Source of the DNA: CAVRCA01 sp965218045
GTDB lineage: Bacteria; Pseudomonadota; Alphaproteobacteria; Acetobacterales; Acetobacteraceae
Assembly: GCA_965218045.1 (NCBI GenBank)
Contig: CBDCJX010000001.1
Location: forward strand, 1-64,000
Direction: 5' to 3'
DNA: 64,000 bases
Of the stretch, positions 7,714-15,996 are shown piece after piece. The notes under the pieces were generated by a model. It was given only the letters and a program-made list of their open reading frames with translations, was not told where the DNA came from and searched no databases. Each line of letters starts with the position of its first letter. The first letter of the stretch is position 1. The translations under genes and the position numbers were made by a program.

Positions 7714-8712
7714 CTAGGTGCCATCATCCAGCAGCCGCTTGCCGCGAGCGCGCGACAGGCGACGCAGCGATCGCCGGGCAACATCGTAGAACGGCAGGGT
7801 GCGAAGTCGGCGAAACCGGGCGATCCGATCCATGAAAACCATGTGCGCCCGATACGTGGCAAGATCGAACGCGTGGTCGATCACGACCTCCCGGGGATGC
7901 ACCATCGAACCAAGCGGCTGCCTGGGCAGGTTCGCCAGCGGATCGTTGGTCCAAACCGTGTTCGTGGCTTGTTCGTCGAACCCGATATTGGAGACGAGAT
8001 TGACCCGGGGGTGGATCGCGATCCCGTTCCTCGACCAGATCTGGAAGGTGGCCTGGATGTCCCAGTTGGGCCATTTGCCTTGCCATGCAAGATCCATCAC
8101 CGCGCGAAATCCGCGCCGAATGCGTCGGTGCGGGCTGATCGAACGTGCAAGCGAAGAGCGCTCGAACAGCGGAAAGCTCGGGATGGTGACGTCGTAGCCT
8201 CGCCAGGCACGGCGCCAGGTCGCCCAGCCCCACACCCAGTTGATGCGGTTGAACAAATACGACCCTTCGCCCGGCCATTCGCGCATCGGGTTGGTCCCGC
8301 CGATCCACACAATCCGCTCGTCATGCCGGTAACGCTCCAGGAGCTCGGCGCAGTAAAGGAAAAAACTCGGGTGCGGCACGCAGTCGTGCTCAAGGATGAT
8401 CGCCTCCTCCACCTGCGCGAACACCCAGTCGAATGCGGTCTGAAAGCGCCGGCGCAAGCCGAGATTTTGCTTCGGGAAATCAGTGAGGACCTGGCAGTCC
8501 CAATCGACACCACGAATGACGTCGCGTGTCCGCCGGCAGAGCGCCGCTTCGCCGGGCACGTCCGCCCTGGGGCCGTCGGCGACAACGAGAAGCCGCCTCG
8601 GTCGCGCCGCGCGAATCGCCTGGAACACGATCTCGGTCGTATCCGGTCGATTGAACACGATGAACACGACCGGAACGTTCAAACCAGGTGTAGACTCGCT
8701 TGTGGACGCCAT
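7714..8712 (-). CDS. Glycosyltransferase-like protein (GT-A fold, HlpA-like)
   Basis: A 332-residue GT-A-type nucleotide-sugar transferase similar to proteins annotated as hemolytic protein HlpA-like or family 2 glycosyltransferases. The N-terminus VPVVFIVFNRPDTTEIVFQA begins the Rossmann-like domain, and an acidic motif EEAIILEHDCVPHPSF corresponds to the DXD-type metal site. The middle of the protein is Trp-rich (RINWVWGWATWRRAW). No signal peptide or membrane segment is seen. The ATG at 8712 has a good Shine-Dalgarno (GGGGAG, 6 nt upstream) and is preferred to the longer frame. The acceptor is unknown; a surface polysaccharide role is inferred from the family only. Confidence 0.78.
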   Translation of the reverse strand: MASTSESTPGLNVPVVFIVFNRPDTTEIVFQAIRAARPRRLLVVADGPRADVPGEAALCRRTRDVIRGVDWDCQVLTDFPKQNLGLRRRFQTAFDWVFAQVEEAIILEHDCVPHPSFFLYCAELLERYRHDERIVWIGGTNPMREWPGEGSYLFNRINWVWGWATWRRAWRGYDVTIPSFPLFERSSLARSISPHRRIRRGFRAVMDLAWQGKWPNWDIQATFQIWSRNGIAIHPRVNLVSNIGFDEQATNTVWTNDPLANLPRQPLGSMVHPREVVIDHAFDLATYRAHMVFMDRIARFRRLRTLPFYDVARRSLRRLSRARGKRLLDDGT

Positions 8713-8838
8713 TTGCGTCTCCCCAGATCGCCTTACCGCAGCGCGGGAGAACGTCCCGGTGACCACAATCGCGACAGAGCAGATCACCTTCCGCCGACGG
8801 TGCCGCGCAGGGTATCCGCTAAAATCTCTCAGCGTTTA

Positions 8839-10686
8839 TCATTTTGGTAGGCTCTGATCAGAATCGGGCTGCTCGTCACCCGGGTTCTTCCTGCTGCAAC
8901 CGGGTTCTTCCTGCTGCATCACGGACTCGATGCGAGCCGCGAGCTGCTCGGCCGTGACCGGCTTGCGCAGCAGGCTGAAGGCGGCACGCCCGGCATTGCT
9001 GGTGGTGAACACCGCCGCGTCCGTCGCGTGACCGGTGAGAAGAATGGCGGGCAAGCCGGGCCTGCGGCGCTGCGCCTCGGTGATCAACGCAAGACCATCC
9101 ATTTCCGGCATCGACAGATCGGACACCAGCACGTCCACGACTTCCCCCGTGTCGAGCAGGTGCAGCGCGCCGGCGCCACTCCCGGCTGGGAGAGGGTCGT
9201 AGCCTACTTCCTCGAGCTGCTCGGCCAGGATCTCGCGCACCAGCGCATCATCATCGACCAGCAGAAGCCGGGCGCGCGCTTCGGCAGGTGGGTCCGCCGC
9301 CTCCACCGGCTCCGATCCGGTTAGCACGGCTGCATCGACGGCGATCCGCAGCCAGAGCATGACCGTGGTGCCGTGTCCTGCTTGGCTGACGATGCGCATG
9401 GCGCCGCCCGACTGTTCGGCAAAGCCTCGCGCCATGGCCATTCCCAGCCCGGTTCCGCTGCCGATCGCCTTGGTGGTGAAGAACGGCTCGGAAGCCCGCG
9501 CGAGGATCGCGGGGCTCATGCCCGTGCCGGTGTCCGACACGTCGAACCGAACATAGCCTCCCGCGCCGAGGCCACTGGAGTGCTGCCTGGAAGCCTTCGG
9601 CGTGATCGTCTCGGCCACGGCTGCGAAAGTGAGTGTCCCACCCTCCGGCATGGCGTCACGTGCGTTGGTGGCAAGATTGATCAAGACCGTTTCGAGCTGG
9701 CCCTTGTCCGCCCGCACGCGGGGCACGCCCGGCGTCACCTGCACCCGCAACTCGATTTCGGTGCCCAGCGTGTGCGACAGCACCTCGCCCAGATCGACGA
9801 GCAGCGCTTCAGGATCGACGGTCTCGGCGCGCAAGTCACCGCGGCGGGAGAAGCCGAGCAACCGTTTGGTGACGGAACTGCCCCGCTCCGCCGCCTCCAG
9901 GCCCATGCGAGCGAAGCGACGGACGCTCTCGGTGTCGCCGGTGGTATGCTGGATCAGCGCAAGCGCGCCTTGCACGACCTGCAGCACGTTGTTGAAGTCG
10001 TGCGCGATGCCGCCCGCCAGCCGCCCCAGTGCCTCCATGCGCTGCGCTTGCGCCAGCTGCATCTGCGCCGCCTCCCGCGCCAACACCTCCTCGCGCACCC
10101 GCGCTTCCAGCGCCTCGTTCAGACGTCCCAGCTTGTTGCGATTGGCATCGCTCTGGCGGAGCGCGGCTTCGGCTTGCTTCTGCTCCGTGACGTTGACCAG
10201 CACGTTCACGGCGCCCTGTATCGCCCCCGACGCGTCGCGTAGCGGCGCCGGATAGGCGGCGAAGACCACGCGCGTGCCGTCGGGTCGCTCCGCGACCGCC
10301 TCTTCGCCGCAGATGGGCCGGTTCTCTCGCAGCGACACCGCCATCGGGCATTCGTCGTGCCGCAGCGGTGTCCCATCCACCGAATACAGCTTCCAGGCGC
10401 CGCAGAACCGCGCGTCGCCCAGTGTAGGGCGGCAACCCCAAAGCGCCGCGGCCGCCTCGTTGTACAAGGTGAGCCGCCCGTCCGCATCGGTGGTGTACAC
10501 CGCAGCACCCATTGCATCGATCAAACCGCGGTAGCGCTGTTCGGCCTTCGCTAGTGCGGCGGTCGAACCGCTCTGCCTTGGCGCGCGAGGCTCAAAATCC
10601 GGGATGGGGGCCGGCCGACCACACTCGTCGAATGCCGCGGCCTCGATAATGCCATGCAACGTTCGCGTGATCGATGAACAACTCAT
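8839..10686 (-). CDS. Hybrid sensor histidine kinase with C-terminal receiver
   Basis: About 615 residues and apparently soluble, with no membrane helix. Domain order: a PAS sensor (roughly residues 50-170, AVYTTDADGRLTLYNEAAAA, ending NVTEQKQAEAAL), a coiled linker, a HisKA-type dimerisation helix with the phospho-acceptor His near residue 229 in GGIAHDFNNVLQ, an HATPase domain (NLATNARDAMPEGG, FDVSDTGTGMSP, GTGLGMAMARGF), and a receiver domain with acidic LLLVDDDALV, phospho-acceptor Asp in VLVSDLSMPEMDG and conserved Lys in LLRKPVT. The start could instead be ATG 10722 or TTG 10770. The C-terminal 19 or so residues come from a 20-bp duplication. No cognate response regulator lies next to it. 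Confidence 0.88.
   Translation of the reverse strand: MSCSSITRTLHGIIEAAAFDECGRPAPIPDFEPRAPRQSGSTAALAKAEQRYRGLIDAMGAAVYTTDADGRLTLYNEAAAALWGCRPTLGDARFCGAWKLYSVDGTPLRHDECPMAVSLRENRPICGEEAVAERPDGTRVVFAAYPAPLRDASGAIQGAVNVLVNVTEQKQAEAALRQSDANRNKLGRLNEALEARVREEVLAREAAQMQLAQAQRMEALGRLAGGIAHDFNNVLQVVQGALALIQHTTGDTESVRRFARMGLEAAERGSSVTKRLLGFSRRGDLRAETVDPEALLVDLGEVLSHTLGTEIELRVQVTPGVPRVRADKGQLETVLINLATNARDAMPEGGTLTFAAVAETITPKASRQHSSGLGAGGYVRFDVSDTGTGMSPAILARASEPFFTTKAIGSGTGLGMAMARGFAEQSGGAMRIVSQAGHGTTVMLWLRIAVDAAVLTGSEPVEAADPPAEARARLLLVDDDALVREILAEQLEEVGYDPLPAGSGAGALHLLDTGEVVDVLVSDLSMPEMDGLALITEAQRRRPGLPAILLTGHATDAAVFTTSNAGRAAFSLLRKPVTAEQLAARIESVMQQEEPGCSRKNPGDEQPDSDQSLPK
8880..8919. repeat. 20-bp tandem duplication in the kinase 3' end
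   Basis: CGGGTTCTTCCTGCTGCA occurs at 8881-8898 and again at 8901-8918, a two-copy tandem with a 20-bp period. Because 20 is not a multiple of 3, it changes the reading frame. With a single copy the kinase would end at Glu-Glu-Pro-Gly followed by TGA. With two copies it reads on for about 19 residues to a later stop. Confidence 0.9.
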
Positions 10687-10705
10687 TAAATGACTGCGGT
10701 CATCA

Positions 10706-10776
10706 TCAGCGCCAGCCGACATCGGCAGCGATAGGCGGATCAGACGATGACTGCCGCCGCATGGAGGCAACCTCCT
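10706..10776 (-). promoter_or_regulatory. Kinase leader: Shine-Dalgarno in a small hairpin plus an 18-codon upstream ORF
   Basis: On the minus strand a strong AGGAGG (10771-10776) lies inside the short palindrome GGAGG-TTG-CCTCC. An ATG 8 nt after the AGGAGG opens an 18-codon frame (MRRQSSSDPPIAADVGWR) that ends in TGA about 20 nt before the kinase ATG at 10686. This could be a leader peptide with coupled translation. Alternatively the AGGAGG may serve an atypical kinase start. The function is inferred. Confidence 0.35.
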
Positions 10777-10990
10777 GTCTAGAATCCCCGCGTTGGGGCG
10801 CTTCAGTACCGCACGCTACGCCGCAAAGCGCAGAGCAACAGAAACTGAGCGTCAAAAGTTTGTTAATGCCGGCAAGCGCACGTCGATTGTTGCGACTCAA
10901 GTCGGTTCGGGGCGAGTTCCGAGCCGCTTGTTTCACGCTGCTACTCGGCAGACCGGGTCGCCTTGCGATTCCAGTCAGGCCGAAGCCGCT

Positions 10991-12832
10991 TTAGGTCAGC
11001 ACGCCACGGCGCCGCAACTCGGCGACCACCTGTTCGGCCAATTGTTCGGGTCGCGTGTCGACAGTCGTTAGCCGGAGCTCTGGGTCGGTCGGCGCCTCAT
11101 AGGGCGCGTCGATGCCGGTGAAATTGCGGATCGCACCAGCATCCGCCTTGGCGTAGAGACCCTTCGGGTCACGCCGGCGGCACTCTGCAATCGGCGTGTC
11201 GACGAAGATCTCGATGAACTCGCCCTCCTCGACACGCTCGCGCGCCAGCATCCGCTCGGCACGATAGGGCGAGATGAACGAGACCAGCACGAGTAGCCCG
11301 GCCTCGATGAACAGGCGGGACACTTCGGCGATACGGCGGATGTTCTCGACGCGATCCGCCTCGCTGAAACCGAGATCGCGGTTGAGCCCGTTGCGCACGT
11401 TGTCGCCGTCGAGAATCATCGTGTGCCGGCCCAAGGCGTGCAGCCGGCGCTCGACCATGTTGGCGATCGTCGACTTGCCAGCGCCCGACAGGCCGGTGAA
11501 CCACAGCACGGCCGGGCGCTGGCCGGCCAGTGCCGCACGCGCCGACTTGTCGACGGTGGTGATTTGCAGGTGGGTATCGGCTGCGGACCGCGCCGCGCGC
11601 ACGATCATGCCGGCGCCAACAGTGCCGCGCGTCAACCGGTCGATCAGGATGAAGCCGCCCATCTCGCGATTGAAACGATAGGGCTCGAAAGCGATCGGCT
11701 GCGTCAAGCTGAGGGTGACGCCACCAATCTCGTTCAGGTGCAGCTCGCGCGCTGGTGTCTCGGCCAAGGTGTCGACGTCGAGCCGATGCGCGATCTCGGT
11801 GATGGTCGCAGTCACCGTGCGGCTGCCGAGCCGCAGCAGATAGGATCGGCCGCGAAACAGCGGCGTCTCGTGCAACCAGGCGATCTGGGCGACGACCTGA
11901 TCGGCGACTTCCAGCATCGGCGTTTCGGCCAGCACGTCGCCGCGCGAGACGTCGATCTCGGAGTCGAGCACGAGTGTGACCGGCGTTCCCTGGACCGCCT
12001 GGGCGAGGTCGCCGTTCATGGTCACGATGCGACTGACTACGGCGCTGACCCGCGAGAGGGCGTTGGTGACGCGATCGCCCGGGCGAACCACGCCGCTGGC
12101 GACGGTTCCCGTATAGCCGCGAAACTCCGCGCTGCACCGGTTCACCCACTGCACGCTCATGCGAAATGGGCGCTGCTCCAGGCTTGGTCGCGTATCGGCC
12201 TGCTCCAGCGCGGCGAGCAGGGTCGGGCCGCGATACCAGCCCATGCGGCCGCCGGGCGCGATGACGTTGTCGCCTTCGCGAGCGCAGACCGGGATCGCGG
12301 TCACGTCCATGTCGCCGAGCTTGCCGGCGAAGCGGCGGAACGCGGCGACGATGTCGTCGAACACGGCCCGATCGAAATCCACCAGGTCCATCTTGTTGAC
12401 AGCGAGCACGACTTGTCGGACGCCTAGCAGGCTTGCCACCGTGGCGTGCCGGCGGGTCTGCACCAGCAATCCCTTGCGGGCGTCGACCAGCAGCACCGCG
12501 ACCTCGGCCAATGAGGCGCCAGTGACCATGTTGCGCGTGTATTGCTCATGGCCCGGTGCGTCGGCAAGGATGAACCGGCGGCGCGGCGTCTCAAAGTAGC
12601 GGTAGGCGACGTCGATGGTGATGCCTTGCTCGCGCTCGGCGGCCAAGCCATCGACCAGCAGCGCGTAGTCGACGCCGCCCGCGACGGTGCCATATTTCCC
12701 GCTGTCGCGCTCCAGCGCCGCCATCACGTCGTCGGGGATATGGCCGCACTCGTAGAGCAGCCGGCCGATCAAAGTGGACTTGCCGTCATCGACGCTGCCG
12801 CAGGTGAGCACCCGTAGAACGGAGTTTGCCAC
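10991..12832 (-). CDS. cysNC: Bifunctional sulfate adenylyltransferase large subunit / APS kinase (CysNC, NodQ-like)
   Basis: The 613-residue fusion carries two steps of sulfate activation. The N-terminal CysN GTPase (about residues 1-430) has the P-loop CGSVDDGKSTLIGRLLYE, switch regions including EREQGITIDVAYRYF, DAPGHEQYTRNM, and the NKMDL motif; it drives ATP-sulfurylase activity together with CysD. The C-terminal CysC domain (about 440-613) has WFTGLSGAGKSTIANMVERR and DGDNVRNGLNRDLGF and phosphorylates APS to PAPS. The GTG start shares one nucleotide with the cysD TAG stop (TAGTG), showing tight coupling. No assimilatory PAPS reductase is nearby. The neighbouring sulfotransferase points to PAPS use as a sulfuryl donor. 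Confidence 0.95.
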   Translation of the reverse strand: MANSVLRVLTCGSVDDGKSTLIGRLLYECGHIPDDVMAALERDSGKYGTVAGGVDYALLVDGLAAEREQGITIDVAYRYFETPRRRFILADAPGHEQYTRNMVTGASLAEVAVLLVDARKGLLVQTRRHATVASLLGVRQVVLAVNKMDLVDFDRAVFDDIVAAFRRFAGKLGDMDVTAIPVCAREGDNVIAPGGRMGWYRGPTLLAALEQADTRPSLEQRPFRMSVQWVNRCSAEFRGYTGTVASGVVRPGDRVTNALSRVSAVVSRIVTMNGDLAQAVQGTPVTLVLDSEIDVSRGDVLAETPMLEVADQVVAQIAWLHETPLFRGRSYLLRLGSRTVTATITEIAHRLDVDTLAETPARELHLNEIGGVTLSLTQPIAFEPYRFNREMGGFILIDRLTRGTVGAGMIVRAARSAADTHLQITTVDKSARAALAGQRPAVLWFTGLSGAGKSTIANMVERRLHALGRHTMILDGDNVRNGLNRDLGFSEADRVENIRRIAEVSRLFIEAGLLVLVSFISPYRAERMLARERVEEGEFIEIFVDTPIAECRRRDPKGLYAKADAGAIRNFTGIDAPYEAPTDPELRLTTVDTRPEQLAEQVVAELRRRGVLT

Positions 12833-13725
12833 TAGAAGTAGCCCTCGCGCTTCTTCTTTTCCATCGAGGCTTCCTGATCGAAGTCGATCAGCCGACCGGC
12901 CCGTTCGGAAATCCGCGTGTTGCGCATCTCGTCGAGCACCGCGTCGAGCGTGTGCGCTTGCGAGGGCACGGCCGCGCTCAACGGATAGCAGCCAAGCGAA
13001 CGAAAGCGCACCATGCGCGGCACGGCGCGCTCACCGGCCGCAAATCGCATCCGCTTGTCATCGGCAACGATCAATGAACCCTGCCGCTCCACCACCGGAC
13101 GGAAAGCCGCGAAGTAGAGCGGAACCACCGGGATCGACTCGATCTGGATGTAGGACCACACGTCGAGTTCGGTCCAGTTGGAAAGCGGAAAGACGCGCAC
13201 CGTCTCGCCGGGGGCAAGCTGGCCGTTATAGAGGTGCCACAGCTCGGGGCGCTGCCGCTTGGGGTCCCAAACCTGGCCTGGAGCGCGGATCGAGAATACC
13301 CGCTCCTTCGCACGCGAGCGCTCCTCGTCCCGCCGCGCGCCGCCGATCGCGAAATCGTAATTGCCTTCCGCTAGCGCCTGCTTGAGTGCGTCGGTCTTCA
13401 TCACCTGGTTATAGGTGATGCTGTCATGGTCGAACGGGTTGATGCCGCGGCGCCGACCTTCGGGGTTGGTGTAGATCCGCAAATCAAGATCGAGGCGCTG
13501 CGCCGTCTCGTCGCGGAACGTGATCATGTCGCGGAATTTCCACAGCGTGTCGATGTGCAGCAGCGGGAACGGCAGGCGACCGGGAAAGAACGCCTTGCGC
13601 GCCAGATGCAGCAGCACCGACGAATCCTTGCCGATTGAGTAGAGCATCACCGGCGCGCGAGCCTGACCGGCGACCTCGCGCAGGATCTCGATGCTCTCCG
13701 CTTCGAGGGCCGTGAGATGCGACAT
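12832..13725 (-). CDS. cysD: Sulfate adenylyltransferase subunit 2 (CysD)
   Basis: ATP-sulfurylase catalytic subunit that makes APS from sulfate and ATP with CysN. From the ATG at 13725 the product is 297 residues and begins MSHLTALEAESIEILREVAG, matching the usual CysD N-terminus. The PP-loop is YSIGKDSSVLLHLARKAF. Other conserved blocks are LHIDTLWKFRDMITFRD, GGARRDEERSRAKERVFS, FPLSNWTELDVWSYIQ and the C-terminal KKKREGYF. An earlier ATG at 13806 would add a non-conserved Ser-rich tail. It overlaps cysNC by 1 nt and is followed by it on the minus strand. Confidence 0.94.
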   Translation of the reverse strand: MSHLTALEAESIEILREVAGQARAPVMLYSIGKDSSVLLHLARKAFFPGRLPFPLLHIDTLWKFRDMITFRDETAQRLDLDLRIYTNPEGRRRGINPFDHDSITYNQVMKTDALKQALAEGNYDFAIGGARRDEERSRAKERVFSIRAPGQVWDPKRQRPELWHLYNGQLAPGETVRVFPLSNWTELDVWSYIQIESIPVVPLYFAAFRPVVERQGSLIVADDKRMRFAAGERAVPRMVRFRSLGCYPLSAAVPSQAHTLDAVLDEMRNTRISERAGRLIDFDQEASMEKKKREGYF

Positions 13726-13884
13726 CGATCCCGTTGCAAGCTCGGCTCGCGACGACAGCGTCGCAAGCTCCTCTCCGCTGGATGAGATTGCAGGCGTGTC
13801 ACGCATAGCACGGCATCCCGTTATCGCCGACCAAGCCATTCGCCGCCGTCCCGAAGACACCGGTGCGCGCGGTTCCGACCAGTG

Positions 13885-14883
13885 TCAGAAGTTGTACTCG
13901 GGGCAGAGTGCCCTGAGCCCAGTTTGTCGGACCACGCCCAGGATCCGGCGCTGATCCTCGGGTTCCAATTCGGTGCGCCACCGATGCATTGCCGTGGTGG
14001 AGGTCTTGAACACTTGATAGTAGCGATCGGGCGCATTGGAGCGGCTGCTCTGCGTGACGAAGTTCTCGGTCTGCTGGTTCCACGACAGACCGGTGAACTC
14101 GAACAGCTCCTTGGCTTGCCCCAGCGGGTCCACGCAGAGATCCTGGTAGCGCAGCACGCGAGCGGTCGGGATATCCGACAAGTCCTCGATCGCCTTTTCG
14201 TTCAATATCGCCCAGTTCCAAGCGAGCTGCTCGGTTTTCGGCATCGCCTTGAGGCGTTCCTCGGTCAGCCCGTAGCGTGCCGCTAGGTCGGTGTGGAGCA
14301 GCTCCTCGGGGCGTAGCTGGTCCTCGAACTTGCCGAGTGCCGCGCCGCGCAGCACGGAGGCGACCTGGCCGCATGGATCGCGGACGATATAGATGATGCG
14401 GCAGCCCGGCAGCGCACGAGCAAAAAGGCGCGCGCGACCGCGCGAGCTCACCGATTTCATCACCACCCGCTTGCCAGCCAAGCGCTTCGGACCAAGCAGG
14501 TCGGGCACCGGCAAATGCTTGATCAGTCGTGTCGTGCCGCTGATCTGTTCGGCCGCACGGAGGGCGTAGACGATGCCACGACGTAGGATGTGAATCGGCG
14601 TAGAGTAGTAGCTCTTCGGAAACATTGGCAGCGAGCCGGCGGTCTTGAGGGTTCTGGTATCAACCAGCTGCCGCAGATAGCCCTCCGCCGCATCCTTGAA
14701 GGCGGGGATATCCTCATCCCTGAAGAACCGTTGCAGCATCTGGTTGCGCAGAACGGTGTCGGGCTCGTGCCGATACAGCACGTCCGGATGGCTGTCGAAA
14801 ATCTTTGCCAGCCACGTTGTTCCCGATCGCGGTGCTCCAAGCAAGAGGACCACGTTTTCTGCCGGTACGGAGGCGAGCGTCAT
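13885..14883 (-). CDS. PAPS-dependent sulfotransferase
   Basis: A 332-residue soluble sulfotransferase-fold protein. The 5'-phosphosulfate-binding loop is GAPRSGTTWLAKIFDSHPD near residue 16. The 3'-phosphate-binding segment is IIYIVRDPCGQVASVL, about 150 residues later, with a Lys/Arg-rich stretch (KSVSSRGRARLF) just before it. The product transfers sulfate from PAPS to a hydroxyl or amine acceptor; the acceptor cannot be told from sequence. It lies 160 nt upstream of cysD in the same direction, so PAPS supply and use are physically linked. The ATG at 14883 has no clear Shine-Dalgarno. Confidence 0.88.
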   Translation of the reverse strand: MTLASVPAENVVLLLGAPRSGTTWLAKIFDSHPDVLYRHEPDTVLRNQMLQRFFRDEDIPAFKDAAEGYLRQLVDTRTLKTAGSLPMFPKSYYSTPIHILRRGIVYALRAAEQISGTTRLIKHLPVPDLLGPKRLAGKRVVMKSVSSRGRARLFARALPGCRIIYIVRDPCGQVASVLRGAALGKFEDQLRPEELLHTDLAARYGLTEERLKAMPKTEQLAWNWAILNEKAIEDLSDIPTARVLRYQDLCVDPLGQAKELFEFTGLSWNQQTENFVTQSSRSNAPDRYYQVFKTSTTAMHRWRTELEPEDQRRILGVVRQTGLRALCPEYNF

Positions 14884-15351
14884 GATGCACCGATACTGAC
14901 TGTAATCATCCGAGTTGAATGGGCGATTTGGCCGAAATTCCCGTCATGTGCTGGACGAGAAGTTGCATCGTACTGCATGTATTGGACGAGGGTCAATGCA
15001 CTGAGCCAATTGTAGAATTCTAGTGACAAGTCTCATAAAAAGCAACGAGGTCACGCCGGCTGCGTCCAGAACGTGTGGAACTTTGATCAGGTGATAAACA
15101 CAGCCCGTACCTTCCGCCACGATCGGCTCGGGCGGATCAATGCCAGGTTAACGAGCGTCGCCGCGAATGGTCGTGAGCCTCTGCCTCCAGGATGCAAACA
15201 CCCCGGAGGAACAGCGAAACCAGCACAGTACCCGAACACTCGGCGTGAGAGCACTCGACGCGCGAGTCGCTCTCAAACGCCGGTGCAGGCAGCCCGGCAC
15301 ACACGCCAAGACTTGCGTGCGGCCGGCAGCCCGGGCCGGTGAATGACCTAG
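14884..15351. other. Intergenic region without a convincing gene, AT-rich in part
   Basis: This 468-bp stretch upstream of the sulfotransferase holds no protein I can support. Its short plus-strand frame is Arg/Pro-rich and shows no family features. The part from about 14900 to 15060 is clearly more AT-rich than the rest of the window and contains an imperfect direct repeat. It is the likely promoter region of the sulfotransferase-cysDNC group. Confidence 0.5.
14945..15000. repeat. Imperfect direct repeat, operator-like
   Basis: CATGTG-C-TGGACGAG starting at 14945 recurs as CATGTA-T-TGGACGAG starting at 14976. Each copy is followed within about 10 nt by a similar TTGCAT or AATGCA block. The copies are 31 bp apart, about three helical turns, so a protein bound to both would face the same side of the DNA. 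It lies 60-115 nt upstream of the sulfotransferase ATG. The regulator is unknown. Confidence 0.45.
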
Positions 15352-15822
15352 CTATACGGTGCGTGGCAAGCGGTCCGCCGCGCGGATAGCCAAGTCGAAC
15401 GCGGTCAGCACCTGATTGTGGGTGCATCGGTCGTTCATGCCCTCGACGCTCTGGAAACCGCGCTCGCGCGCGACCTCGCGCAAAAGGTAGTGAGCCCGGG
15501 CTCGCACCCGTCGCGGATCGGAATGCCGCGCCGCCGCACGCAACGCGCCCATCGCGCATCGCCGTCCGTCGGAGGTGGAGTAGTAACCCTGCACCCACCG
15601 TTCCTCGGTCTCGATCATCAGCCGGGCGCGTCGCAGCAGATATGCGCTGGACGGCTCGATGGGTTCAGGGGGATTGCCGGTGAACAGGTAGTTCAGCCGG
15701 CTGACACGCAGTGCCCGGCGGCACAGCGTCTTTGCTGCGGCGGCCCAGCCTTGCTGGCTATCTGCCGGCGGCTCGCTGGGTGGCCGAAGCGTTGGAGAGA
15801 AGTCGCTACCATCAAACGGCAC
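15352..15822 (-). CDS. Small DUF6197-like protein
   Basis: A 156-residue protein whose C-terminal half matches the DUF6197 pattern as I know it: RARLMIETEERWVQGYYSTS, GRRCAMGALRAAARH, a helical stretch, then GFQSVEGMNDRCTHNQVLTA and an alanine-rich last helix. Function is unknown. I chose the GTG at 15822 because a clear GGAGG lies 5 nt upstream. The frame stays open to a TTG at 15975, but that extension is low-complexity and Arg/Val-rich. It sits alone between the sulfotransferase region and the SDR gene. Confidence 0.62.
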   Translation of the reverse strand: MPFDGSDFSPTLRPPSEPPADSQQGWAAAAKTLCRRALRVSRLNYLFTGNPPEPIEPSSAYLLRRARLMIETEERWVQGYYSTSDGRRCAMGALRAAARHSDPRRVRARAHYLLREVARERGFQSVEGMNDRCTHNQVLTAFDLAIRAADRLPRTV

Positions 15823-15996
15823 GGGCGCCTCCAGTCTGACGAAAACCGTTGCTGACGAACACACTCCTGCTGGCAAGTCCGCCGCCCCGGGCACTCGCAC
15901 GCGGCGACGTGAGATGATCCTAACACGAGAAATGCCATCGCCGAGAAGGTGAATCTGTCGTGTTCTTAATGACAATGTTTTGCGCCGGCGGGCGGC

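Noticed and set aside
15073..15342. An 89-codon plus-strand ORF in the sulfotransferase upstream region
   Set aside because: Arg/Pro-rich with no Shine-Dalgarno, no domain and no context; likely chance.
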